DNA from: CAZOLI01 sp964580675
GTDB taxonomy: Bacteria; Planctomycetota; MHYJ01; CAYXQY01
Direction: 5' to 3'
NCBI GenBank assembly: GCA_964580675.1
Contig: CAZOLI010000015.1
Location: 1 to 64,000 of the forward strand
Length of the DNA: 64,000 bases
Shown here: in pieces, positions 42,255 through 51,002 of the stretch
Layout: each line of letters opens with the position of its first letter
How positions within the stretch are numbered: the stretch's first letter is position 1
The notes under the pieces: generated by a model
The model's database searches: none
What the model was told of the DNA's origin: nothing
Seen by the model: the letters and a program-made list of their open reading frames with translations, nothing else
Program-made: the position numbers and the translations under genes

Positions 42255-45146
42255 ATGAGAAGCCGTTCGCGTTTTCTGTCAACGATCCTCACTCTCTTTG
42301 TTGCTTCCGCCTTAATCGTTGTTACGTCGAATCGGCTGGACGCCTCCGACGAGATAGAATTCACGCGCGCACTGGCCCAAATCGGGGAATTTGACCTGGC
42401 CCGTTATCAGACGAAGAAAATTGAAAATTCAAATCGGGTCTCACGGGAAACAAAGCAGTACGTTCCCGTGTTACGGGCATTTATTCTTTCAACCGAAGCC
42501 GAGCAAACGGCGCAGGGAAAAGAACGTGCGAAGCTGTTCAAAAAGGCCCGGAAGAAGTTAAAAAATTTCATTCAGAAGCACGAAAATCACCCGAATCGAC
42601 TGGAAGCCCGGTTTGATCTGGCGGAAAACTTCCGGAAGTCGGCAAAGGCATGGAGCGGTGTGCATGAAGAAGCCACCGGCGAGAAAAAAAACACAGCCTT
42701 CGAACGGGCCAACAAATATTTTCAGGAAGCACTTGCTATTTACCGGCAAATTGGAAAAGAACACGGTGGAAAAGAGGGATCGGATTCCCGTGTTGCGGTT
42801 TTGAAATCCCGGTACTTCGTCCCCGTAACGCGGTATGAACGAACCACGATCCTCAAACAGGCGGGAAATTGGACGGAAGTAAAAAACGTGTTGCAGGAAG
42901 TGTTGTCCAACATAGAGGACTTCCAGTGGGATCATGGCCGAACCACGGCGTCGAAGCGGCTCACCCTGTACAGCGCCATGGCGAATTACCGCCTCTCACA
43001 GTATTACAGCAATCAAAATCGATCCAAAAAGGCGGAAAAGTACGACGGGAATGCCACGAGTGCTTTTGAAAGTGTTATTGGTTTTGCGGATGATCTGCAA
43101 CAGGCCTCCCCAAGTGAACGGCAATTGCTCACCGGACTTGTCCTTCGGGGTTATTACTTCTGGGCCCGGATCCTGAATGATAATTCGGAGTACGAGGAAG
43201 CCATCAACGTAACCGGCAAGGCGATGTCGGAAGAAAACATTCCGGATCCACTTGACCACAGTGCGGGAAAAGCCATGTACCTTGAGCGTGCAAAAGCGTT
43301 TTTCTCGGTACGAAGCAAGCGGAAAGCGATCGAGTTGGCCAATCAGGTGGCCCGACGCGGAGGATACTGGGGGAACGAGGCCAAGCGAATGGTGGCCAAC
43401 TGGTCGAAGATGATCGGTGGTGAGATTTCTCCGGAGACCTGGTTGAACATGGTGGACGGGGCACGCGGAAACGATAATTTTAACAAGAGCATCAATCTGG
43501 CCCGGAAAGGACTCGGTCAGCTGGAGGGGGAAGACGAGTGGAATCAATGGGGCTGGAAATTTTTTGAACGAATTGCCCTTGGTTATACGGATCAGGAGCG
43601 CTGGTATGAGGCCGCGGTTGCGTACAATGAAATTCATAATGAATTTAAGGACCTGGTCCTGAAGGAAGAGGCCGCCGACGTTCTGAGTGAAGAGGAAAAG
43701 GAATCACTGAAGGAACTGATTCCGAAGTCCAAATTTTACACGGCCCGGTGTTACGCCCGAGCCCGAGAAAATACCGGTTCCGAGAAGGATGATAAGGCAT
43801 TCCAGAAGCATCTGGATTACTTACGGAAGAATTATCCGGACTCCAAATTTGCCCCCCGGACCAATTTGATGCTCGGGGACGTAAAACGGAATGCGGGGCA
43901 GTACAAGGAAGCAATTAACCGGTACAAGGACACCAAAAAACAGTCGTCCGTTTATGAGCGATCCCTTGTTCGGGTTGCGTACACGTATTTTCTCTGGGGG
44001 AAATCCCTGGCAGACTCACCCCCCGACAAAGAGGAGAAAAGTGATGGTTCCGCGAAGGAAAAATTTACAAAAGCGGTGGAGGAATCCAAAAATTATCTGA
44101 AATACACGGAAAACAACACGCCGAGGGATCAGAGTCAGCGCCAGTCAAACATCTGGACAGCCCGCGACATCATTGCCCTTTCGTACCTCCGGGAGGAGAT
44201 CAAGAAATACGACGAAGTCATATCCATGCTCTCGAAAATGGTGGAAAAGGAGAAAAAGTGGGGGGATAACATCCGGGCCAAAGCCATTTCTCACATGGTG
44301 GATGCGTACGTCAAGAAAGGAAACGTGAAAAAGGCCAAGGAACTTGCGGGCCGGTTGCAGTCGGAATTTCCGGCACAGAAGGCCACCTGGACCGCCCTGA
44401 ACGACCTGGCGGGGGATTTTTACAGCCGAAAGGATCAATTTAAGGGGAAGGATCGGAAAAAATATAGCCAGGCATGGAAAAATGCCCTTTTATACGCTTA
44501 CAGGCGGTTGAAGTTAAAAATAAAACACGACGTAACCACCCGTGAATACATATATCGGGTGGCGGCAAACATGCTTGAGTACGTCCGGCAGTTCGGGGGC
44601 GAGGACATGGCGATGAAGGCCAAAGAACTGCTTGAGGGATTGCGTAACAACAGTTTCGACGGACAGAGGAAAAACTTTCCATCCGGGGAACAACCCCCAA
44701 CGTCCCGAGAGATCAAGGCCAGCCTGGCGGATGTGTATACCCAGATTGGTGATTTCGAAAAAGCCAGTGTGATGTACGATGAACTCATTCAGGCGTACAA
44801 TGAGGAACAGGGAGAAGACGCCCCGCTGCCGGGTTACCTGCTCCTGAAAAAAGCGCGTCTCCACAGGAAACTGTTTAATAATGCCAGCAACAACCAGGAG
44901 GCGGACAAACACTTTAAAAAGGCCTACCAGATACTTGCTGATCTTGCAGGACGACTGCCCGATGGAAGTGAAACGTGGTGGGACATCCGGTACCTGCTGG
45001 TCAAACTGGACATCGAACACGGGGATTATCAGGATGCCAAAAGTTCGCTTGAACTCCTTAAGGAGCGTGGGGAGGATAAACCGTATGATGGCGATGAACG
45101 ATTTCCCCCATTAATGGAAGAGGTTAAGGAAAACATCGTGGACTAA
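42255..45146 (+). CDS. Large secreted TPR protein, first gene of the Exb operon
   Basis: A 963-residue protein with a signal peptide (MRSRSRFLSTILTLFVASALIVVT, cleavage near LDAS). The rest is almost wholly helical repeats of the TPR type, for example FDLARYQTKKIENSNR, YKEAINRYKDTKKQS, GDFEKASVMYDELIQAYNEE and GDYQDAKSSLELLKER. No enzyme motif is visible. TPR proteins of this kind act as periplasmic scaffolds. An in-frame GTG three bases upstream is an alternative start. Its stop overlaps the next start by one base (TAATG), so the two TPR proteins are likely made together and partner with the ExbB/ExbD genes downstream. Confidence 0.75.
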   Translation: MRSRSRFLSTILTLFVASALIVVTSNRLDASDEIEFTRALAQIGEFDLARYQTKKIENSNRVSRETKQYVPVLRAFILSTEAEQTAQGKERAKLFKKARKKLKNFIQKHENHPNRLEARFDLAENFRKSAKAWSGVHEEATGEKKNTAFERANKYFQEALAIYRQIGKEHGGKEGSDSRVAVLKSRYFVPVTRYERTTILKQAGNWTEVKNVLQEVLSNIEDFQWDHGRTTASKRLTLYSAMANYRLSQYYSNQNRSKKAEKYDGNATSAFESVIGFADDLQQASPSERQLLTGLVLRGYYFWARILNDNSEYEEAINVTGKAMSEENIPDPLDHSAGKAMYLERAKAFFSVRSKRKAIELANQVARRGGYWGNEAKRMVANWSKMIGGEISPETWLNMVDGARGNDNFNKSINLARKGLGQLEGEDEWNQWGWKFFERIALGYTDQERWYEAAVAYNEIHNEFKDLVLKEEAADVLSEEEKESLKELIPKSKFYTARCYARARENTGSEKDDKAFQKHLDYLRKNYPDSKFAPRTNLMLGDVKRNAGQYKEAINRYKDTKKQSSVYERSLVRVAYTYFLWGKSLADSPPDKEEKSDGSAKEKFTKAVEESKNYLKYTENNTPRDQSQRQSNIWTARDIIALSYLREEIKKYDEVISMLSKMVEKEKKWGDNIRAKAISHMVDAYVKKGNVKKAKELAGRLQSEFPAQKATWTALNDLAGDFYSRKDQFKGKDRKKYSQAWKNALLYAYRRLKLKIKHDVTTREYIYRVAANMLEYVRQFGGEDMAMKAKELLEGLRNNSFDGQRKNFPSGEQPPTSREIKASLADVYTQIGDFEKASVMYDELIQAYNEEQGEDAPLPGYLLLKKARLHRKLFNNASNNQEADKHFKKAYQILADLAGRLPDGSETWWDIRYLLVKLDIEHGDYQDAKSSLELLKERGEDKPYDGDERFPPLMEEVKENIVD

Positions 45147-46342
45147 TGAATACGTCAACAGGAAAAATGCAGACGACGTACCTTGCGCAGGTGGTGTTGC
45201 TTCTGTTTGTTCTGACTCCTGTTTCCCTTGTCGCGCAGGGTCAGGATCAGGTTGTGTTAAAGGATGACTCCTCCCACAGGGGAACGGTGGTGAAGGAGAC
45301 GGTCAGCAAAATTGTTCTGAAAGGAAAGGAAGGGGCCAGGAATGAATACAACGTTGAGAACGTCAAGCAGGTTGTGTACGCGGACATGTCCAAGCAGCTG
45401 AGTGAAGCTCGAAGGGCGCTTCAGGAGAACAGTCTTAACGAAGCGATTGATAACGGTCAGCGGGCGCTTCGTCAGGTGGAGGCGGGAAGTCTCCGAAAGG
45501 CGTTGCATTTGCCCAAAGCTCTTTACTATCTGGGACATGCTCATTTCCTGAAGGGAAACTTCGATCAGGCCCGGTCTCACCTGGAGCGGTACTTTCAGGA
45601 TGTTCCGAACAGTCGGAACTATTATAAAGCGGCACGGGTTCTGCTTCTTTCCCGCGTTTACAAATATATACGGGATCGCAGTTCGGAGGATGATGATCGG
45701 GGGGACAAGGTGTACAGTGAGGTTCGGAATCGGCTCAGCACACTCCGGGATCAGGCCCGAGAATTTGACGCCAACCAGCAACTTATGGACCGATTAAGAC
45801 TGCTTGGGGCGATGGTTCGTGAGGAGATCGGACGGCCCAGGGCAGCGGAGACACTTTACAACGAAATGGAGGACTCGGACGTGGACTCGGTGGCCCGGGC
45901 GGCGTCCGTTGGCGGGGCCCGGTGTCTTGTCCGTGTGGGGGAATTTGACAACGCTATTGATCAGCTTGAGGATCTTTCGGAGGATCACGAAGGGGATCGA
46001 TTTATCAGTGCCGCTTTGCTGAATGCACGTGGGTCGAAGCGTTTGAGTGAATGGAAGAAGGGGGATCAGAAAAGTCCTGACAAACTTCGTGGGGCACTGA
46101 TGAAGTTTGTCAGGGTGGGGGCCGTTCACTTTCCCGGTCCGAGGGATCCCTCCATTGAACACCGCCAGGCACTGAAAAAAGCGGCGGAATGTTACAGGCT
46201 CCTCGCGAAACATGCAGACGAGGGAACGTCATACTACAACAACCAGGCCCTGAAAACCTACAACGAGCTCATTGACGTATTTCCGAGCACACCGGAGAGC
46301 ATTCACGCGAAAAAACAGAAGAAGACCTTGAAAAAAGAGTGA
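45146..46342 (+). CDS. Second secreted TPR protein of the Exb operon
   Basis: A 398-residue protein with a signal peptide (YLAQVVLLLFVLTPVSLVAQ). A short N-terminal segment (QVVLKDDSSHRGTVVKET, IVLKGKEGARNEYNVENV) resembles a small beta-barrel-like domain, then TPR-like helical pairs (EARRALQENSLNEAIDNGQR, GHAHFLKGNFDQARSHLERY). It starts with the last base of the previous stop. No enzymatic motif. It is probably a periplasmic partner of the ExbB/ExbD complex; the contact is inferred from the operon. Confidence 0.72.
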   Translation: MNTSTGKMQTTYLAQVVLLLFVLTPVSLVAQGQDQVVLKDDSSHRGTVVKETVSKIVLKGKEGARNEYNVENVKQVVYADMSKQLSEARRALQENSLNEAIDNGQRALRQVEAGSLRKALHLPKALYYLGHAHFLKGNFDQARSHLERYFQDVPNSRNYYKAARVLLLSRVYKYIRDRSSEDDDRGDKVYSEVRNRLSTLRDQAREFDANQQLMDRLRLLGAMVREEIGRPRAAETLYNEMEDSDVDSVARAASVGGARCLVRVGEFDNAIDQLEDLSEDHEGDRFISAALLNARGSKRLSEWKKGDQKSPDKLRGALMKFVRVGAVHFPGPRDPSIEHRQALKKAAECYRLLAKHADEGTSYYNNQALKTYNELIDVFPSTPESIHAKKQKKTLKKE

Positions 46343-46455
46343 GGTTTCGTTGAACGGCTGGAAATAAAGGGGAATACGGAATAAAATAGTAGAGTTGTTT
46401 GGTTCTGTTCTGTGTTCTGACTCACATCGAATTCTCAATTACGGAGAAACGTGGT

Positions 46456-47169
46456 ATGAAATCCTGGCAAACCATACTGGTGGTCGCCCTCACAATTTTG
46501 CTGCTGGTTGGGGTCTGTCCCATGCTGGTAGCGCAGGACGGCGACCAGGCAGATTCGGGGAATGAGACGATATTTAGCCTTATTGCCAAGGCTGGAGTGA
46601 TCGGTTACCTCATTATTGCCATGAGTATTGTTGCCGTCGCGCTGTGTATCGAACACTTTTTAAGTATACAGCGGGACAAGTTGATGCCGCCTGACCTCGT
46701 GGCGGAGGTTGATCGACTCCTGGAAGAGGAGGAGTTTGACGAAGCTCTGAGCCTCTGTGAAATGGAGCCGACCTTCTTTACCAACATAATGGCGGCCGGA
46801 ATTTCGAAGATCGGCATGGGCCTCGAGGAAGTGGAAAGCGCTATTGAGGACGCGGCGGAAGCCGAAGCCACTCGGCTCGAGAACAAAATTTCCTGGCTTA
46901 GCCTGATCGGAAACATTGCTCCGATGATGGGTCTGCTCGGAACCGTTATCGGGATGATTTCCGCATTTCAGGAAATTGCCGGAAACCCGAATCCCGCACC
47001 GAGTAAACTGGCAGCGGGTATTTATCAGGCCCTGGTCACAACGACAATGGGTCTGATTGTGGGTATTCCCGTTCTCGGTTTCTACTTCTTCTTCCGGAAC
47101 CGGCTCAACCAGCTGATCTCCGAAGCGGGTATCGTGATCGAGGAAATCCTTGACCAGTTCAAGTATTAA
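46456..47169 (+). CDS. ExbB/TolQ/MotA-family proton channel protein
   Basis: A 237-residue protein of the MotA/TolQ/ExbB family. The start at 46456 has a GGAG site. It begins with an extra hydrophobic signal-like segment (ILVVALTILLLVGVCPMLVAQ) before the three usual helices: about 36-56, then a cytoplasmic loop with the conserved GISKIG-like motif, and a pair at about 150-210 with PMMGLLGTVIGMISAF, the proton-pathway signature. ExbB forms a pentamer around ExbD and turns proton flow into force on a periplasmic partner. Here the partner is probably one of the TPR proteins, not TonB. Confidence 0.9.
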   Translation: MKSWQTILVVALTILLLVGVCPMLVAQDGDQADSGNETIFSLIAKAGVIGYLIIAMSIVAVALCIEHFLSIQRDKLMPPDLVAEVDRLLEEEEFDEALSLCEMEPTFFTNIMAAGISKIGMGLEEVESAIEDAAEAEATRLENKISWLSLIGNIAPMMGLLGTVIGMISAFQEIAGNPNPAPSKLAAGIYQALVTTTMGLIVGIPVLGFYFFFRNRLNQLISEAGIVIEEILDQFKY

Positions 47170-47176
47170 TTGATAG

Positions 47177-47206
47177 GACCCCCCTCTCCCCTTCGAGAGG
47201 GGGGTC
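47177..47206 (+). other. Strong intra-operon hairpin between exbB and exbD
   Basis: GACCCCCCTCTC and GAGAGGGGGGTC form a perfect 12-bp stem with a CCCTTC loop 8 nt after the exbB stop. There is no T-tract after it, so it is unlikely to be an ordinary terminator. It may protect or separate mRNA segments and set the ratio of ExbB to ExbD. Confidence 0.6.
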
Positions 47207-47266
47207 AAACAGCTGGTTGTTTCTGATGTTCTGGCATCTTACATCCAATTTCAGTGAGGTCACCAC

Positions 47267-47800
47267 ATGCAACTAAGAGAAGAAGAGGAAAAAGAGGAAG
47301 AAGTACAGATGAACCTCACCCCCATGATCGACGTGGTGCTCCAGCTGATTGTGTTCTTTATGCTGGTCATGGACTTTTCCTCACGGGAACTTGAACCCGT
47401 CGTTCTTGCAAAGGCCAAAAACGCCTCTCTTGATGAACGGGTCGAGGATATCACGGTGACCGTGAACATCTCACATCGACAGGAAGTCCAGTGTGATAAG
47501 TGGACCATGAACACCAAAGCAAAGAATGCTCGGGTGATCTGTCGGGACCCGGAGCACTGGGTTTATTACATGGGGGGGCAGGGGTTTTCTGACGCCGAAC
47601 AGATTCGGAGCAAGCTGGCGTCCGCTGCTCAACGAAAACGGGCGGAGGACGGTACGAGTGAAGTGCCGCTGATTGTTCGGGCGGACTGGCGGGCTCCCTG
47701 GCAGTTTGTCCGGCAGGTTATGCAGCAAGCTTCTCATCCGAGCGTAAAAATATATCGCCTCAAACTTGCCGCAAAAATTCCACGATCCGCACAGCGGTAA
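47267..47800 (+). CDS. ExbD/TolR-family protein 1
   Basis: A 177-residue protein. An acidic cytoplasmic N-terminus is followed by VQMNLTPMIDVVLQLIVFFM, the single ExbD helix with its conserved proton-carrying Asp in PMIDV. The periplasmic part (about 45-177) includes a longer-than-usual loop with cysteines and a terminal ExbD-like domain (VPLIVRADWRAPWQFVRQVMQQA). It has a GAGGT site and follows the hairpin. It pairs with the ExbB upstream. Confidence 0.88.
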   Translation: MQLREEEEKEEEVQMNLTPMIDVVLQLIVFFMLVMDFSSRELEPVVLAKAKNASLDERVEDITVTVNISHRQEVQCDKWTMNTKAKNARVICRDPEHWVYYMGGQGFSDAEQIRSKLASAAQRKRAEDGTSEVPLIVRADWRAPWQFVRQVMQQASHPSVKIYRLKLAAKIPRSAQR

Positions 47801-47848
47801 AAACGACGGCGGGCAATACAACGATACAATTAACGGGAGAAAACAACC

Positions 47849-48358
47849 ATGGATGACGACTTAGAACCTGAATTAAAACCGCTGATTGACGTCACCTTTC
47901 AGCTCCTGATTTTCTTCATGGTGACGATTAACTTCAAAACACAGGAGGGAAATCTCAATTCTTTCCTGCCCAAGGACCGGGGGCTGCAGAACAACCCGGT
48001 CGACAAACCGCAACTTGACGAGTTCCGGCTGGAATTGCGGTACAAAAAAGACCAGAAAGAAACCAAGGTGGAAATTGGAAACACCAAAAATGAATTCTAC
48101 TGGCCGGACGAAAAAAAGTTGACCGAAGAAGATCGGCGGTCCCTGGGAGAAGCCGCCAAGAGTGTTTACAAAAAGGTGAAGAACCAGGCGGGGGACGACA
48201 CTCCTCCTGTGAAACTTGATCCCACCCCGGAGGTTCCCTCCGGTCGGGTCATTACGGCTCTGGATGTCATGACCAAACACATCCTGAAACCATACGGGGC
48301 CAAATTGCAGTATTCCGCAAATACCCTTTCCGGTCTTGGACAATCCGGGGAAGAATAA
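47849..48358 (+). CDS. ExbD/TolR-family protein 2
   Basis: A 169-residue second ExbD. It opens with ELKPLIDVTFQLLIFFMVTI, again carrying the conserved PLIDV aspartate. The periplasmic part ends with GRVITALDVMTKHILKPYGA. The first and second ExbD differ in length and in periplasmic sequence, which suits a heterodimer inside the ExbB ring. It is the last gene of the operon and is followed by a strong terminator. Confidence 0.87.
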   Translation: MDDDLEPELKPLIDVTFQLLIFFMVTINFKTQEGNLNSFLPKDRGLQNNPVDKPQLDEFRLELRYKKDQKETKVEIGNTKNEFYWPDEKKLTEEDRRSLGEAAKSVYKKVKNQAGDDTPPVKLDPTPEVPSGRVITALDVMTKHILKPYGAKLQYSANTLSGLGQSGEE

Positions 48359-48436
48359 AAAAACCGGTTCGTGGGTAGTCCCCTTGGTGTTCAGGACCCG
48401 GGAACAACCAGCAATTTACCAAAAATATTGTAATTT

Positions 48437-48472
48437 CCCCCTTTCACAGTAAAATGTGAAAGGGGGTTTTTT
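48437..48472 (+). terminator. Rho-independent terminator of the TPR-Exb operon
   Basis: CCCCCTTTCACA, loop GTAAAA and TGTGAAAGGGGG make a perfect 12-bp stem followed by TTTTTT. It lies 78 nt after the second exbD stop and closes the operon. Confidence 0.92.
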
Positions 48473-48529
48473 ATTTGTTCCCCCCATTTTTCTCGGTTGT
48501 TCTGTGATTCGTCGGTTGTCCGTACGGAC

Positions 48530-50086
48530 ATGAAACACCTCTGGCGAAATTACCTGAAGAATATCTGGGTACCTGCCAGCATGGCGGTGTTGTTTCGGGT
48601 GTTTTTCTTTTGTGGTCTTTCCGGATCCGACGACCTGAATTACATCCTCACGGCCCTTGACATATCCAGGGGCGCGTTTACCCATGATTACGGGTTCTAT
48701 TCGGCCCGAATCGGCCACGTGCTGCTTCAGGCCGCATCTATATCAATTGCCGGGCCCTATGAATGGGTGTACGTGTTTGTTCCTCTTCTTTGTTCCATTG
48801 GAACCGTCCTCCTGGTCTACAAACTCGTCACGGAGGTAACCCGGTGTGAACGAATCGGCTGGTTGGCCGCCGTTCTGTGCGCTGCCTTACCGGTTTCCGT
48901 TGTGCATAGCACCAGCGGCATGATTGATGCGGAAGCGGGCTTTGTTTGTCTGCTTACCATTTATTTCCTGGTACGAGCCGATAGATCATCCGCAAAATGG
49001 ATGTGGTTTGTTGCCGGTATCACGTTTGCCTGGGGTCTACTCGTGAAGTTAACGGTTCTGGTTCTTGTTCCCGTTCTTTTGTTGCTTCTGGTGGATCGGT
49101 TCAGGAAAGGCGGTTCTGGTGTCTGGATTGGCATTTCCTGGTTTCTTTCCGGTGTGATTCTCATAACCGTGGCCCAGGGACTTTATTTTTTCACCACTGA
49201 AGGGGATGTATTGTTCCGTATTCATTCCATGCTTGGTCCCGATGGACACGAGGTGTTTTCCGTGCCCCCTTCCGGAACGGGGGGGAGCTGGGTTCTGGTC
49301 TCGTATCACCGGTTGTTTGTGGATCTCCCCCGGATGTTGCTGGATCCGGGTCATAGGTGGTTCCCTTATTACGGGTTGTATGGGTACCTGATTGTTTTCG
49401 GAATTCTTTACTGTGGTTTCCTCTGGTATAACGGTCGATTGAGAGAAGGAACCGGTTTGTTCCTCATGTGGGGCGTTATCGGTGCTCTGTTCCTCAATTT
49501 TGCCGCGGTGGACATTTACCCCTATCGGCCGGCTATTCCCGTGTATCCTCGATATTTTGAAGTTGTTCATCCCCCGTTGCTCGTTTGTGGGGCCATCCTG
49601 ATCAGCGATTTCGGAAATTGGTTGGGCTCGGCGTATCGAAATTTGCCCGTCGTAGTTTCTCTGGCGGTTTTGGTCATGTATGGCATGACCGCTTCCTCTG
49701 TTATCGGTGGTCACATCCGGGATCATACGCGTCCGGAGCGGCAAATCCTATCGTTTTTCTCCAGGTATGAGGAACAGGACAAGGTGGTTCTATTTGCTTC
49801 AGGAAGGTCTGCCTGGGTTTTTTCCGTACTTGGTGCGAACCGGGAAAATTTTGAGGTTCGGAAGACGGGGAGTTCCTTCTGGTCGGACATTGCGGACAAC
49901 GAACGAACATCAAGTACGACGTATTTTCTGTATGCCAAACAGCCGGTGTCTCGAGCAATGGATGAGTCCGTCGTTCCTGTTCGAAAAATAAGGTATGTTC
50001 CCTTTTCGGAACGGTTTGCCGCCTGGCTGGCCGGCCGGCGGAGCAGGTCCCATGTGATGGAGGGAGTCCTATATCAGCTCCAGTAA
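48530..50086 (+). CDS. GT39/ArnT-like membrane glycosyltransferase
   Basis: A 518-residue membrane protein with about ten hydrophobic helices. A first extracytoplasmic loop holds GSDDLNYILTA, the D-D/E signature of the GT-C fold (PMT/ArnT, GT39 and GT83), with polyprenyl-phosphate sugar donors. A soluble C-terminal part (about 400-518) follows. The substrate (lipid A, protein or another glycan) is not known. The ATG at 48530 is the simplest start. It begins 58 nt after the operon terminator. Confidence 0.75.
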   Translation: MKHLWRNYLKNIWVPASMAVLFRVFFFCGLSGSDDLNYILTALDISRGAFTHDYGFYSARIGHVLLQAASISIAGPYEWVYVFVPLLCSIGTVLLVYKLVTEVTRCERIGWLAAVLCAALPVSVVHSTSGMIDAEAGFVCLLTIYFLVRADRSSAKWMWFVAGITFAWGLLVKLTVLVLVPVLLLLLVDRFRKGGSGVWIGISWFLSGVILITVAQGLYFFTTEGDVLFRIHSMLGPDGHEVFSVPPSGTGGSWVLVSYHRLFVDLPRMLLDPGHRWFPYYGLYGYLIVFGILYCGFLWYNGRLREGTGLFLMWGVIGALFLNFAAVDIYPYRPAIPVYPRYFEVVHPPLLVCGAILISDFGNWLGSAYRNLPVVVSLAVLVMYGMTASSVIGGHIRDHTRPERQILSFFSRYEEQDKVVLFASGRSAWVFSVLGANRENFEVRKTGSSFWSDIADNERTSSTTYFLYAKQPVSRAMDESVVPVRKIRYVPFSERFAAWLAGRRSRSHVMEGVLYQLQ

Positions 50087-50125
50087 ACGGGAAGTGATTC
50101 CCCTCTCCCCTTTCAGTCCGGGAAT

Positions 50126-50884
50126 TTATGAATCAGGGTCTTCAACGTCCGGAATGGACACGTTGAATTCCTCCGATAGAACCTCGGTTAATTCCCGAAA
50201 CGTTGATATAACGAAATCCGGTTCGGTCTGGCCCTCCTTTTGGGAGTGTTTGGTTCCCCGGTCCATCTGTACGGTCACCATACCGATACTGTTTGCGGGA
50301 TCCATGTCCTTTTCAGGATGATCTCCTACGTATATTGATCGTTCCGTGTCCGTGCTGGATTCCCGGAGGGCGGTCTGGAAGAGTTTCGGGTTTGGTTTGG
50401 AGATTCCCACTTTATCGGATATAAAAATCGCTTCCGGATCCAGGTAGTCGTACACATTTAAGCGCAGAATTTTTTCTGCCTGTTTCACCGAGAGACCCTC
50501 CGTAATAATACCCGGGGCTTTCGGAATGGAGGAGTTTTCAAGACTGGTAAAAAATGGGTGGACGCCGGGATAGGGTTCAAGCCGTTCGTGTTTTGTTTTG
50601 TGGTAGGCATAAACTGCAGCAGCAACAGCGATAGCGGAGTTAATGCCTTCGAGGGCTTCGTCAGGGAGGCGAAGAAGGAGTTTGTCGTAGTGATAGGGAT
50701 AATTGGAGGAGAATTCCCTGATGACTTCCTGCAGTTCGTTGTACATCACCTCGGGTTCGACGTCGACGCCGATATCCACGAGTGCCTGGATACTGTTTTT
50801 TCGCGCCTGCCGTGCGAAATCGGAGGTGGAATACAGAGTATCGTCTACGTCAAAAAACAGACGATCAATGGTGGGGGTGTTCAC
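50126..50884 (-). CDS. HAD-superfamily hydrolase
   Basis: A 252-residue HAD subfamily I phosphatase. Motif I is DVDDTLY, motif II the ITEG threonine, motif III KVGISKPNP, and motif IV YVGDHPEKDM. A helical cap (C1 type) lies between motifs I and II. It resembles the archaeal-type TIGR02253 and pyrimidine 5'-nucleotidase-like families. Substrate unknown. It is convergent with the GT39 gene and downstream of the secretin gene on the same strand. Confidence 0.8.
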   Translation of the reverse strand: MNTPTIDRLFFDVDDTLYSTSDFARQARKNSIQALVDIGVDVEPEVMYNELQEVIREFSSNYPYHYDKLLLRLPDEALEGINSAIAVAAAVYAYHKTKHERLEPYPGVHPFFTSLENSSIPKAPGIITEGLSVKQAEKILRLNVYDYLDPEAIFISDKVGISKPNPKLFQTALRESSTDTERSIYVGDHPEKDMDPANSIGMVTVQMDRGTKHSQKEGQTEPDFVISTFRELTEVLSEEFNVSIPDVEDPDS

Positions 50885-51002
50885 TTCGCGAGTTCGGGGA
50901 TTTCTTGATTTCGCAGGCGGATGTTTTGGATGGCTGGTTCGCGTTATGGGATACGGCGGTGATTTCGTGATTCAGGTGCCAACCACTTTACAAGGAGGCG
51001 AA

